A DNA stretch of 64,000 nucleotides, taken from assembly GCA_937915545.1 (NCBI GenBank), contig CALGIJ010000001.1, positions 62,001-126,000 on the forward strand. Direction: 5' to 3'. The notes under the pieces are model-generated. The model worked only from the letters and a program-made list of their open reading frames with translations, was not told the DNA's origin and did no database searches. The translations under genes and the position numbers were made by a program. Within the stretch, counting starts at the first letter, position 1; every line of letters starts with the position of its first letter. This stretch comes from an uncultured Desulfobacterales bacterium (GTDB lineage: Bacteria > Desulfobacterota > Desulfobulbia > Desulfobulbales > Desulfocapsaceae). Below, one piece after another: positions 53,261 to 61,936 of this stretch.

Positions 53261-53560
53261 AGTTCCTCACTGTAGCGGACAGGCCCCTCGGCCGCAATGG
53301 TTTAGGAGAGATGCGACCGTGGCCAGCCATCTCCGGTACCTTCCGGGTAGAGACTTGACGTCAGGCCGTCTTCCCCATTCAATTGTGGTCTTACCACGTT
53401 TCCTCATAAAGGGCAATGAGTCAATTATTAAGCTGTGCAACTCACCCGACACAAGAAGGAGTAACGGTAAAAAAAGAAGTTGCGAAAGATATTCTTTCAT
53501 GTAATCTTTACTGCGGATTGGCCAGATGTGTGAACCACAACCTTTCTCAAGGGGAACAGC
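53261..53560. other. Divergent control region between FadR-like gene and racemase gene
   Basis: About 300 bases without a gene. It holds the GntR-type palindrome at 53385-53397 and a TTGACG element near 53355. No further repeat or RNA is evident. Short frames here are not supported. Confidence 0.5.
53385..53397. promoter_or_regulatory. FadR/GntR-type operator palindrome
   Basis: GTGGTCTTACCAC is a 13-base palindrome around an odd centre and fits the FadR-subfamily consensus TnGTnnnACnA exactly (53386-53396). It lies between the divergent regulator and racemase genes, so it is the natural site for autoregulation and control of the catabolic genes. Confidence 0.65.
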
Positions 53561-54883
53561 ATGGAAGGCACAGAGCCCAAACAGGGCACCAGGGCGCCCT
53601 ATTTGCACAGCCTCGCCGCCCCCCTGCCGCTGACCTTTCCACCCGGCTGGCAACTCTCCACCCTGGCCGACTTCCCCGCGAGCGACGAGCACGTCGATGC
53701 CGCCCTGCTCGCCCGGGAGGCGCTTAAACGCCCTCATGACTGCCCCCCGCTCGACAAGCTGCTGCGGCCGTCGCACACCGTGTGCATCCTCATCGAGGAT
53801 CTGACGCGCACCTCCCCCAAGCACATCATTCTCGGCGAGGTCCTCAGCATCCTGTCCGGGCTCGGTATGCCCGACGAGCATATCACCATCCTCATCGCCC
53901 TCGGCACCCATCGCCCGCTGACCGACCGCGAGCTGCGCCAGACCTTCGGCGAGGCTACCGTCGAGCGCTACCGCTTCGTCAACCACGACTGCCACGGGGA
54001 GGACCTGGTGCCCATCGCCACCCTGCCCGGCGGCACCCCGGTGCTCATCAACGGGCTGGCGTACAGGGCCGACTTCCGCCTCGGTATCGGCTCCATCTTC
54101 CCCCACCCCCTCAATGGCTTCGGCGGTGGCGGCAAGATCCTCTTCCCCGGCATCGCCGATGCCCGCTCCATCTTCGAGCACCACCTGCGCCATGCCTTCC
54201 GCGACCGTTCGGCGCTGGGCAGCCTCGACGGCAACGACTTCCGCGACGAGATCGAGCGCCTGGCCAGCGCCGGACGTCTCGACTTCATCGTCAACAGCGT
54301 CCTCGACAACGGCGACCGCCTGCGCCATGTGGTGGCCGGCACTCCTGCCGCCGCCCACCTCGCCGGCACCACGCTGTGCCGGCAGCTCACCTCCCGCCTG
54401 TTCTACGGCAAGGCCGAGGTGACAGTGATCTCCGCTTTCCCTTACGATCAGGGCCCGCAGATCATGAAACCGCTGGCACCGGCCTCGATGATCACCGCCA
54501 AGGGAGGTACCATCATCCTCTACGCCGATTGCCGCAGCCCCCTGCCGGAGACCTATCTCGACGCCTGCGTGCGCTTTCGCTCCGAGCATGGTGGGGCCCT
54601 GCGCCAGGCAGTCTTCGCCAGCTTCGCCGCCGGGCGGCCGATCCTCGCCGACGCACCGCCGGAGCTCAACATGTCGATGGCGCAAACCATGCTCGCCCTG
54701 AACGACTTCACCGTGATTCTCGTCTGCCCGGGCATGCCGGCGACGGATATCGGCCGCCTTGGCTTTCTGCCGGCGGCCTCTATGGGGGAGGCGATAGACC
54801 TGGCCGCCGCCAGGCACCCGACGGCGACAGTCAACGTCGTTCCCGCCGGGGGTGTCATCCTGCCGGTGCTGACATGCCAATGA
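53561..54883 (+). CDS. larA: LarA-family nickel-dependent 2-hydroxyacid racemase
   Basis: A 440-residue protein of the nickel-pincer (LarA/DUF2088) family, which racemises lactate or other 2-hydroxyacids. Residues equivalent to those of L. plantarum LarA are all kept at a nearly constant offset: Asp80, Arg83, His117, His182, Lys192 (cofactor lysine in GGGGKILFPGI) and His208. The larB, larC and larE genes that build the cofactor are not in the window. A GGGGA ribosome site precedes the ATG. It is the first gene in the run dctPQM, dehydrogenase, then regulator and iorA. The substrate may be lactate or a longer/aryl 2-hydroxyacid. Confidence 0.88.
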   Translation: MEGTEPKQGTRAPYLHSLAAPLPLTFPPGWQLSTLADFPASDEHVDAALLAREALKRPHDCPPLDKLLRPSHTVCILIEDLTRTSPKHIILGEVLSILSGLGMPDEHITILIALGTHRPLTDRELRQTFGEATVERYRFVNHDCHGEDLVPIATLPGGTPVLINGLAYRADFRLGIGSIFPHPLNGFGGGGKILFPGIADARSIFEHHLRHAFRDRSALGSLDGNDFRDEIERLASAGRLDFIVNSVLDNGDRLRHVVAGTPAAAHLAGTTLCRQLTSRLFYGKAEVTVISAFPYDQGPQIMKPLAPASMITAKGGTIILYADCRSPLPETYLDACVRFRSEHGGALRQAVFASFAAGRPILADAPPELNMSMAQTMLALNDFTVILVCPGMPATDIGRLGFLPAASMGEAIDLAAARHPTATVNVVPAGGVILPVLTCQ

Positions 54884-55037
54884 CGAGCACAATGCCGTGG
54901 CAGATCGCCGCCTGCCTTCTTCAGCATGGCGGCCACCAGGAGTGTCGATACGGTCTTCAGCCTCTCGCTTTCGAGAGGTGGAGATTTACCCAAACCCCGG
55001 CCAGCGCCGGGCCAACCCCTTCTATGGAGGAAGAGGA

Positions 55038-56078
55038 ATGAAGAAGATTGCTTCCGTCATCGCCACCTGTTGCATCCTCTTGGGCGTCGCCGGTCCCGCG
55101 GCCGCCAAGATGAACCTCAAGTACGGCTTCATCGCCCCGCCGACCCACCCCGAGGTCAAGGCCGGCGAGGCATTTGCCGCCTACGTCAAGGACAAGACCA
55201 AGGGAGAAATCACCATCGACCTCTTCCCCCTCGGGCAGCTGGGCAGCGAACGCTCCATGGTCGAGCAGGTGCAGAGCGGCACCCTCGACATGATGGACTG
55301 CACCACGGCGGTGCTCTCCAACTTCGTTCCCCAGGTGGCCCTGTTCGACCTGCCCTTCCTGTGGCCGTCCCGTGAAGTTGCTTATTCAGTCCTGGCCGAC
55401 GCCGAGTTCTTCAAGATGTACGGCGACATCTTCCCCGACAAGGGCATGATGTTTCTCGGCTACGGGGAAAACGAGATGCGCGATCTCACCAACACCAAGC
55501 GCGAAGTGCGCAAGCCCGAAGACGTCAAAGGGCTGAAGATCAGGGTCATCGAGTCCCCGGTGTTCCTCGAGACCTGGCGGGCCCTCGGCGCCAGCCCGGT
55601 GCCGATGCCCTTCCCCGAGGTCTATAACGCCCTGCAGCAGGGGGTCATCGACGCCCAGGAGAACCCCATCCTCACCTCGGCGCTGATGAAGTTCACCGAG
55701 GTCTGCCCCTACGCCACCATCACCAACTACTCGCTCACCGAGACCATCCGCCTGATGAACATCGACCTGTGGAAGAGCCTGACCCCGGAGCAGCAGCAGA
55801 TCTTCCGCGAGGCCTCGGAGATGATGATAAAAATGAATCGTGAAGGCGGCATGAAGATGCTGGCCGAGATCACCGCCAAGCTCGAAGCCGAGGGCAAGGT
55901 GAAAATCACCCGCTTGTCCAAGGAGGAGCGCGACGCCTTTTATCAGGCGGTCAAGCCGGTGCACGCCAAGTTCGAGAAAGAAGTCGGCAACATTCCCAAC
56001 AAGCCCGAGTACGGGCGCTTTGCCGGCATGAGCTACCTGCAGATGATGCAGGAGAAGATCAAGCAATATAGCAAGTAG
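55038..56078 (+). CDS. dctP: TRAP transporter solute-binding protein DctP
   Basis: A 346-residue periplasmic binding protein. Its signal peptide is KKIASVIATCCILLGVAGPAAA. The TRAP signature GLKIRVIESPVFLETWRALGASPVPMPFPEVYNALQQGVIDAQENP includes the conserved Arg that binds the substrate carboxylate. An AAGAGG ribosome site sits just before the ATG, well downstream of a longer in-frame opening that I reject. It is followed by a strong hairpin and then dctQ. The binding site specificity for lactate, 2-oxoacid or aryl substrates cannot be read from sequence. Confidence 0.95.
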   Translation: MKKIASVIATCCILLGVAGPAAAKMNLKYGFIAPPTHPEVKAGEAFAAYVKDKTKGEITIDLFPLGQLGSERSMVEQVQSGTLDMMDCTTAVLSNFVPQVALFDLPFLWPSREVAYSVLADAEFFKMYGDIFPDKGMMFLGYGENEMRDLTNTKREVRKPEDVKGLKIRVIESPVFLETWRALGASPVPMPFPEVYNALQQGVIDAQENPILTSALMKFTEVCPYATITNYSLTETIRLMNIDLWKSLTPEQQQIFREASEMMIKMNREGGMKMLAEITAKLEAEGKVKITRLSKEERDAFYQAVKPVHAKFEKEVGNIPNKPEYGRFAGMSYLQMMQEKIKQYSK

Positions 56079-56087
56079 AGATGAAAT

Positions 56088-56129
56088 GGGCGGGAAACAT
56101 CCTCCTGAGAAGAGGGATGTTTCCCGCCC
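56088..56129 (+). other. Perfect 15-bp intercistronic hairpin between dctP and dctQ
   Basis: Arms 56088-56102 and 56115-56129 (GGGCGGGAAACATCC and its complement) enclose a 12-base loop. No T tract follows, so it is more likely an mRNA-stabilising or partial attenuation structure that raises dctP over dctQM, as is usual for binding-protein operons. Confidence 0.75.
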
Positions 56130-56199
56130 CCCGGAAGCGAGGCAGCCTCTCGCCCGGCGCCCCATGACTTCGCCCACCCTTCCAGCCCCGAGGTCGAGC

Positions 56200-56715
56200 A
56201 TGAACAATCTTATCGCCCGTCTCAACAAGATCGAAGAGACCTTCATCGGCTACACCCTGCTGCTGATCGCCCTGATCACCAGCGTCCAGGTGGTTTCCCG
56301 TTATGCCTTCGGCATCTCCTTCGACTGGGTCGAGGAAGGCTCGCGTTACATCACCGTCCTCATCACCTTTGTCGGGGCCGGCATGTGCATCCGCAGCGGT
56401 TCGCATTTCGCCATGGATGCCCTGGTCAACGCCCTGCCGGCGCGCGGCAGGTTCCTCTGCCAGGCGCTGGCCATGTTCATCTCCGCGCTGACCCTGGGGG
56501 TGGTCGGCTGGTACGGCTGGATCCAGGTGGGCAAGCTGGCCAAGTTCGGCGCCACCACCCCGGTGCTGCACCTGCCGATGTACGTGCCCTATCTGCCCAT
56601 CGCCATCTTCGCCTGCCTGATGACCGTTCGCTTTTTCCTCCAGGGCTGCCTGCGCCTGCGCGACCTCTTCTTCGGAACGACCCCCAGCGGCAGAAAAGGA
56701 GGTCACCTATGCTAG
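56200..56715 (+). CDS. dctQ: TRAP transporter small permease DctQ
   Basis: A 171-residue membrane protein with four hydrophobic segments (about 17-38, 50-70, 90-112 and 130-150). The DctQ pattern FIGYTLLLIALITSVQVVSRYAFGISFDWVEEGSRYITVLITFVGAGMCIRSGSHFAMD is clear. The ATG at 56200 is set by family alignment. Its stop overlaps the dctM start by 7 bases. Confidence 0.9.
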   Translation: MNNLIARLNKIEETFIGYTLLLIALITSVQVVSRYAFGISFDWVEEGSRYITVLITFVGAGMCIRSGSHFAMDALVNALPARGRFLCQALAMFISALTLGVVGWYGWIQVGKLAKFGATTPVLHLPMYVPYLPIAIFACLMTVRFFLQGCLRLRDLFFGTTPSGRKGGHLC

Positions 56716-57980
56716 CCTTCATGGCGGTACTCTTCGTCGCCCTGCTGCTCATCTCCACCCCGGTGGCCATCGTCATGCTCGGCGTGACCACCGCCACCGT
56801 GCACTTCTTCCTGCCGGTCCCCCTGCAGGCCCTGGTGCAGCAGTTGTTCAACGGCATGGACAACTTCATCCTCCTCGCCATCCCCTTTTTCATCCTCTCC
56901 GGCAACATCATGGCCAGAGGGTCGATCTCGAAGAAGCTGGTCGAGGTGATGCAGCTCATGGTCGGGCACCTGCCGGGAGGCATGGCCATTGCCGCCATCC
57001 TCGCCTGCATCTTCTTCGCCGCCATCTCCGGCTCGAGCCCGGCGACAGTGATTGCCATCGGCTCGATCATGATTCCCGCCCTCATCCGACACGGCTACGA
57101 CGAGCGCTTCAGCGTCGGCCTGCTCACCTCCACCGGCTCCCTGGGAATCCTCATCCCGCCATCCATCCCCATGGTGCTCTATGCGCTGGTGATGAACGTC
57201 TCGGTGGGCAAGCTGTTCATGGCCGGCATCGTCCCCGGGCTGCTCATCGGCGCCATTCTCATCGCCTACTCGTTCATCCTCGCCAGGCGCCATGGCTGGA
57301 AAACCACCGTGGTCTATGCCAAGGGGGAACGCTGGCGCCTCTTGCGCAGCGCCTCCTGGGGTATCGCCATGCCGGTGATCATCCTCGGCGGCATCTACTT
57401 CGGCATCTTCACCCCCACCGAGGCCTCGGCCATCGCCGTCATCTACGCCCTCTTCGTCGAGTTCTTCATCTATAAAGACATGGATATGAAGAAGCTCAAC
57501 GAGGTGCTCAAGGAGTCGGTGGTTCTCTCCTCGGTGCTGCTCTTCATCATCGCCTGCGCCATGACCTTCATCTGGCTGCTGACCAGGGAGAAGCTGCCCG
57601 CCCTGGCGGCCGAGTTCATCGTCAGCCATATTGAAAACAAATACCTCTTCCTGCTGGTCATCAACATTTTCTTCATCCTTGTCGGCTGCTTCATGGACAT
57701 CGTCTCGGCGGTGGTGGTCATCTCGCCGATCCTCTTCATCGCCCTGCAGCAGTACGACATCGACCTCGTCCACTTCGGCATCATGATGATCGTCAACATC
57801 GAGCTCGGCTTTCTCACCTTTCCCTTCGGTCTCAATCTCTTCGTCGCCATGGGCATCACCGGCAAGTCGCTGACCGAGATCGGCCGGGCGGTGCTGCCCT
57901 TTATGGGGCTGATCCTGCTGGGATTGATGATGATCACCTATATCCCCGACATTTCCCTCTGGCTGACCCGCATCCTCTAA
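56709..57980 (+). CDS. dctM: TRAP transporter large permease DctM
   Basis: A 423-residue protein with about 12 membrane segments, the sodium-driven transport channel. Typical segments include NFILLAIPFFILSGNIMARGSISKKLVEVM, FFAAISGSSPATVIAIGSIMIPALIRHGY, TGSLGILIPPSIPMVLYALV, and the C-terminal FGIMMIVNIELGFLTFPFGLNLFVAMGI. The start overlaps the dctQ stop, so both are translated together. The dehydrogenase gene follows after 22 bases. Confidence 0.95.
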   Translation: MLAFMAVLFVALLLISTPVAIVMLGVTTATVHFFLPVPLQALVQQLFNGMDNFILLAIPFFILSGNIMARGSISKKLVEVMQLMVGHLPGGMAIAAILACIFFAAISGSSPATVIAIGSIMIPALIRHGYDERFSVGLLTSTGSLGILIPPSIPMVLYALVMNVSVGKLFMAGIVPGLLIGAILIAYSFILARRHGWKTTVVYAKGERWRLLRSASWGIAMPVIILGGIYFGIFTPTEASAIAVIYALFVEFFIYKDMDMKKLNEVLKESVVLSSVLLFIIACAMTFIWLLTREKLPALAAEFIVSHIENKYLFLLVINIFFILVGCFMDIVSAVVVISPILFIALQQYDIDLVHFGIMMIVNIELGFLTFPFGLNLFVAMGITGKSLTEIGRAVLPFMGLILLGLMMITYIPDISLWLTRIL

Positions 57981-58002
57981 CTCTATCTCCGCCGACACCG
58001 CC

Positions 58003-60945
58003 ATGAGCCATACCGACTCCACCGCCACCGACACCCCGCTGGCCTCCCTGCAACGCGAACTGCGCCAGGCCGTCAGCGGCGAGATCCGTTTTGACGACCT
58101 CAGCCGCCAGCTCTACAGCACCGACGCCTCGGACTTCCGCAAGGAGCCCCTCGGCGTGGTAGTTCCGCGCACGGTGGCCGATGTCCAGGCGGCGATGACC
58201 GTCGCCGCCCGCCACGGCGTCGCGATCATCCCTCGCGGCGGCGGCTCGAGCGTTTCCGGACAGACGGTGGGCACCGGGCTGGTGCTCGACCTCTCCAAGT
58301 ACCTCAACCGCATCGTCGAGCTCAACGTCGCCGAAGGTTGGGTCGAGGTGGAGACCGGGGTGGTGCTCGACGTCCTCAACCGGCACCTCGCCCCGCACGG
58401 CCTGATGGTCGGCCCCGACCCCTCATCCAGTGCCGTCGCCACCATGGGCGGCATGGCCGGCAACAACTCCACCGGCTCGCACTCCTTTCTCTACGGTATG
58501 ACCGCCGACCACGTCACCGCCCTCGAGGTGGTACTCGCCGATGGCAGCCTGGCCCGTTTCGACGACAAGAGCGCCGAGGAAGTGAAGCGCCTGGCGGGGG
58601 CGCAGACCCTGCTCGGCGGCCTCTATCGCCGCATCCCGGCGCTTGTCGCCGAATACGGCGCAGACATCGCCATGGGCTTCCCGCGCACCTGGCGCAACGT
58701 CGCCGGCTATGGCCTCGACCGCATCAAGAAGCGCCTCGACGACGGCCTGCCCTTCAATCTCTCCCCACTGGTGGTGGGCAGCGAGGGCACCCTGGCGACC
58801 ATCACCCGCGTGCGCCTGGGCCTGGTGGAGCGGCCGCGCGTGGTGCGCCTCGCCATCCCCCACTTCAAGGACCTCGACACCGCCTTGCGCTCGGTGCCGC
58901 TCATCCTCCAGCAGGGGGTGGCGGCGGTGGAGCTGATGACCGCGCCCACCCTGCGCCTCGCCGCCGATCACCCGATCATCGGCGACCGGCTGCGCCGATT
59001 CGTACACGGCCTGCCCGGAGCCATCCTCATCGTCGAGTTTTCCGGCAACGATGGGCAAGTCCTCGCCGAGCGAGCCGCCGCCGTGGAGAAGCTGCTGCAG
59101 GGCGGGGATCTCTCGTCACGCTTCAGCCACTGCGTCACCGCCGAGGAGATCGGCAACGTCTGGCATATCCGCAAGTCGATCTTCGGCCTCATCATGAGCA
59201 AGCCGGGGGACGACAAGCGCGTCTGGGTCATCGACGACGCCAGCGTGCCGGTGGAGGAGATGAACGGCTACACCCAGGACGTCATCGCCGCCGGGAGGAA
59301 GTTCGGCATGGAGATCAACTTCGATGCCCACGCCTCCGCCGGCTGCCTGCACATGGGCCTCGACATCAACCTGCGCACCCCGCAGGGGCTGAAGACCATG
59401 GAGCTGCTCTGCCGCGAGATCATGACCATCGCCATCGCCCACGGCGGCTCGACCACCGGCGAGCATGGCGAAGGCCTGGCGCGGAGCTGGTTCAACGAGC
59501 AGCTCTATGGCGAGCGGCTGCACCGGGCCTTCATCGAGGTCAAGCGCTGCTTCGACCCGGGCAACCTGCTCAACCCCGGCAAAGTGGTGGGAGAGGTCAT
59601 CGCCCCCTGGGATACCGCCTGGCTCAAGTACGCTCCCGGCTACACGACTCCCCTGGCGCCACAAAAGACTCATCTCGACTTCTCCCACTACGGTGGCTTC
59701 GCTGGACTGGTGGAGATGTGCAACGGCCAGGGCATCTGCCGTTCGCAGGTCTCGGGAGCCATGTGCCCCTCCTACCGCGTCACCCGCGACGAGAAGGACA
59801 CCACCCGCGGCCGCGCCAATATCCTCCGCGCCGCCATCACCGGCCTGCTCGGCCCCGACGGCCTGACCTCCCCCAAGGTCTACGAGGCTCTCGACCTCTG
59901 CCTGGCCTGCAAGGCCTGCCGCCAGGAATGCTCCACCCGCGTCGATATGGCCAAGCTCAAGTACGAGTTTCTCGCCATCTACCAGGAGAAGCACGGCGTG
60001 CCCCTGCGCAGCCGGGTGGTGGGTTTGATGGGCGTGTCGTCGAAGCTGGCCTCGGCGGTGCCCCAGCTGGCCAACGCCCTCTATAGCAGCCCCCTGTTCA
60101 AACGACTGCTCGAGGTAAGCCTCGGCTTCGACCGGCGCCGCGAACTGCCGCTGCTCGCCAAACAAAGCTTCCAGCACTGGTTCGCCACCGCCTCCGCAAC
60201 CGGCCCCGCGCCACGGGGCCAGGTGCTGCTCTGGGATGACTGCTACCTCAGCTACCACCGCCCCGAGCTTGGGCAGGCGGCGGTGGCGGTGCTGCAGGCC
60301 ATGGGCTACGAGGTCATCTGCGAGAAGGAGCGCCAGTGCTGCGGCCGGCCGATGATCTCCAAGGGTCTGCTCGCCGAGGCGAAAAAGAACGCCCGCCACA
60401 ACGTCGCCCTGCTCGTCGCCCACGCCCGGCGCGGCACGCCCATCGTCGGCGTCGAGCCAAGCTGCATCGCCTGTTTCCGTGACGAATACCCTGATCTTCT
60501 GCGCAGCGAGGAGGCGCGGCTGGTGGCCGACAACAGCTTCTTCTTCGAGGAGTTCGTCACCCGCCCGGAGAACCGTGCCGCCCTGGCCGAGAAACTCGAC
60601 GGCGGCGCAGCGGGGGCAAAGATCCTCGTGCACAGCCACTGCTACCAGAAGTCCATGGGCACCAGCGGCCTGGTGCTCGACATGCTCGGCCTCATCCCCA
60701 ACAGCATCGTCGAGGAAATCCCCAGCGGCTGCTGCGGCATGGCCGGGGCCTTTGGTCACGAAAAGGAACACTACGAGATCTCGATGGCCATCGGCGAGCA
60801 GGTGCTCTTTCCGGCAGTACGTGCCGCCGCCCCGCAAACGTCCATCATCGCCGCCGGCACCTCGTGCCGCGAGCAGATCAAGGACGGCACCGGGCGCCAG
60901 GCATTGCACCCTATAGAAAGGCTGGCGGCCTGCCTGCGCAGATGA
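58003..60945 (+). CDS. FAD-linked 2-hydroxyacid dehydrogenase fused to Fe-S/CCG domains (GlcD-GlcF fusion)
   Basis: A 980-residue fusion. The FAD-binding domain (about 35-210) has PRGGGSSVSGQTVGTGLVLDLSKYLNRI and VGPDPSSSAVATMGGMAGNNSTGSH. The FAD-oxidase C-terminal region follows to about 550 (TTGEHGEGLARSW). A ferredoxin-like part has CNGQGICR and CLACKACRQECSTRVDMAKL. Two CCG domains follow with CCGRPMIS and CCGMAGAFGHEKEHY. Same layout as E. coli YdiJ and GlcDF-type D-2-hydroxyacid dehydrogenases. It follows dctM by 22 bases, in line with use of the imported hydroxyacid. The exact substrate is open. Confidence 0.93.
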   Translation: MSHTDSTATDTPLASLQRELRQAVSGEIRFDDLSRQLYSTDASDFRKEPLGVVVPRTVADVQAAMTVAARHGVAIIPRGGGSSVSGQTVGTGLVLDLSKYLNRIVELNVAEGWVEVETGVVLDVLNRHLAPHGLMVGPDPSSSAVATMGGMAGNNSTGSHSFLYGMTADHVTALEVVLADGSLARFDDKSAEEVKRLAGAQTLLGGLYRRIPALVAEYGADIAMGFPRTWRNVAGYGLDRIKKRLDDGLPFNLSPLVVGSEGTLATITRVRLGLVERPRVVRLAIPHFKDLDTALRSVPLILQQGVAAVELMTAPTLRLAADHPIIGDRLRRFVHGLPGAILIVEFSGNDGQVLAERAAAVEKLLQGGDLSSRFSHCVTAEEIGNVWHIRKSIFGLIMSKPGDDKRVWVIDDASVPVEEMNGYTQDVIAAGRKFGMEINFDAHASAGCLHMGLDINLRTPQGLKTMELLCREIMTIAIAHGGSTTGEHGEGLARSWFNEQLYGERLHRAFIEVKRCFDPGNLLNPGKVVGEVIAPWDTAWLKYAPGYTTPLAPQKTHLDFSHYGGFAGLVEMCNGQGICRSQVSGAMCPSYRVTRDEKDTTRGRANILRAAITGLLGPDGLTSPKVYEALDLCLACKACRQECSTRVDMAKLKYEFLAIYQEKHGVPLRSRVVGLMGVSSKLASAVPQLANALYSSPLFKRLLEVSLGFDRRRELPLLAKQSFQHWFATASATGPAPRGQVLLWDDCYLSYHRPELGQAAVAVLQAMGYEVICEKERQCCGRPMISKGLLAEAKKNARHNVALLVAHARRGTPIVGVEPSCIACFRDEYPDLLRSEEARLVADNSFFFEEFVTRPENRAALAEKLDGGAAGAKILVHSHCYQKSMGTSGLVLDMLGLIPNSIVEEIPSGCCGMAGAFGHEKEHYEISMAIGEQVLFPAVRAAAPQTSIIAAGTSCREQIKDGTGRQALHPIERLAACLRR

Positions 60946-60991
60946 TCGGCAGGAAAAGACCAACGGAGGGGGAAAGAAGGCGGGAAACGAC

Positions 60992-61729
60992 TCAGTAACT
61001 GGAGCGTTCCATGGCCTGCAGCCACTGTTTCTCAAGCTTCTGCATGGTCTCGGTGACCCTCATGCCATGGTCCCGGGCCAAGGCCGCCGCCCGCTCCCCA
61101 TCTCGCCGTCGCAGGGCCGCGAAGATTTCGGGATGGTCACGATCGTCATGGACGCGGAAGTCGGCGGGTTTGATGGTCATGGCGAAGACTTCCATGAAAT
61201 CGAAGATGATCTGCATGAAGCGGGCATAGATGGAATTTCCCGAGGCCTTGGCCACCAGGCGGTGAAAATCCGAGTGATAGGTTATGCGCTGCCTTTTGTC
61301 CGTGGTCTCGTTGGCCGCTCGCACCACCAGTTCCATGGCAGCCAGGTCCTCCTCGCTGGCCTTGTATGCGGCTTGACGGAAAACTTCGGGCTCGAGAAGC
61401 GAGCGGGCCTCGGTGATATCGGCCATCGACAGTCTGCCGGTGCGCAGGAGATCTTCGAGGTTGTCGCGGATGGAAATATTGCCGAGATCGGTGACATAGG
61501 TCCCGCCACGACTGCCGCGACGAACATCGAGAAAACCCTGGATCTGCAGGGCCCGCAGGGCCTCGCGTAGCACCGGGCGACTGACCCCGAGGAGCAGCGA
61601 CAATTCCTTTTCGCTGGGTAGCGACTGTCCGGAGACAAAATCCCCGCGGAAGATGGCATCCTTGATCGAACGCATGGCCTCCACATAGAGATTCTGCGGT
61701 CTGCCGACATGTTTTATTGGTTGCACCAT
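60992..61729 (-). CDS. Second FadR-subfamily GntR transcriptional regulator
   Basis: A 245-residue regulator with an N-terminal winged helix-turn-helix (AIFRGDFVSGQSLPSEKELSLLLGVSRPVLREALRALQIQGFLDVRRGSRGGTYV) and an FCD domain (ARSLLEPEVFRQAAYKASEEDLAAM, YHSDFHRLVAKASGNS, HPEIFAALRRRDGERAAALARDHG). The ATG at 61729 has a GAGGAG ribosome site and is preferred over an upstream frame. It is convergent with the dehydrogenase and divergent from iorA, so it most likely controls iorA and itself. It is distinct from the first FadR-type regulator in this cluster. Confidence 0.92.
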   Translation of the reverse strand: MVQPIKHVGRPQNLYVEAMRSIKDAIFRGDFVSGQSLPSEKELSLLLGVSRPVLREALRALQIQGFLDVRRGSRGGTYVTDLGNISIRDNLEDLLRTGRLSMADITEARSLLEPEVFRQAAYKASEEDLAAMELVVRAANETTDKRQRITYHSDFHRLVAKASGNSIYARFMQIIFDFMEVFAMTIKPADFRVHDDRDHPEIFAALRRRDGERAAALARDHGMRVTETMQKLEKQWLQAMERSSY

Positions 61730-61778
61730 GACACTCCTCACGTTTGCCGCTTCTGGTCGAATCGCCATCATAAAACTG

Positions 61779-61807
61779 TTGACACACCATACCAAATCCG
61801 CTACAGA
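61779..61807 (+). promoter_or_regulatory. Possible promoter for iorA
   Basis: TTGACA at 61779-61784, a 17-base spacer and TACAGA at 61802-61807. The -35 is perfect but the -10 is weak, as expected for an activated or repressed promoter. It lies between the divergent regulator and iorA, and overlaps the direct repeat described separately. Confidence 0.45.
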
Positions 61808-61824
61808 TTTGTCAAACACCATAC
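61784..61824 (+). repeat. Direct repeat ACACCATAC around the iorA promoter
   Basis: ACACCATAC occurs at 61784-61792 and at 61816-61824, 32 bases start to start, about three helical turns. One copy lies in the promoter spacer and the other near the start of transcription. This is a plausible site for the adjacent FadR-type regulator. Confidence 0.5.
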
Positions 61825-61936
61825 GTCATACCTTTGACCTATATATCGAGCAACGAGATGTCGCGAGGAGATACTCAGCGAGGAACCTGCCATCACCCCA
61901 CACCGCCAACGGGAGACCGTGGCCAAAGGAGTCCCC

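Noticed and set aside
59116..61035. A 639-codon minus-strand frame opposite the FAD/Fe-S dehydrogenase
   Set aside because: Antisense shadow of a strongly supported fusion enzyme.
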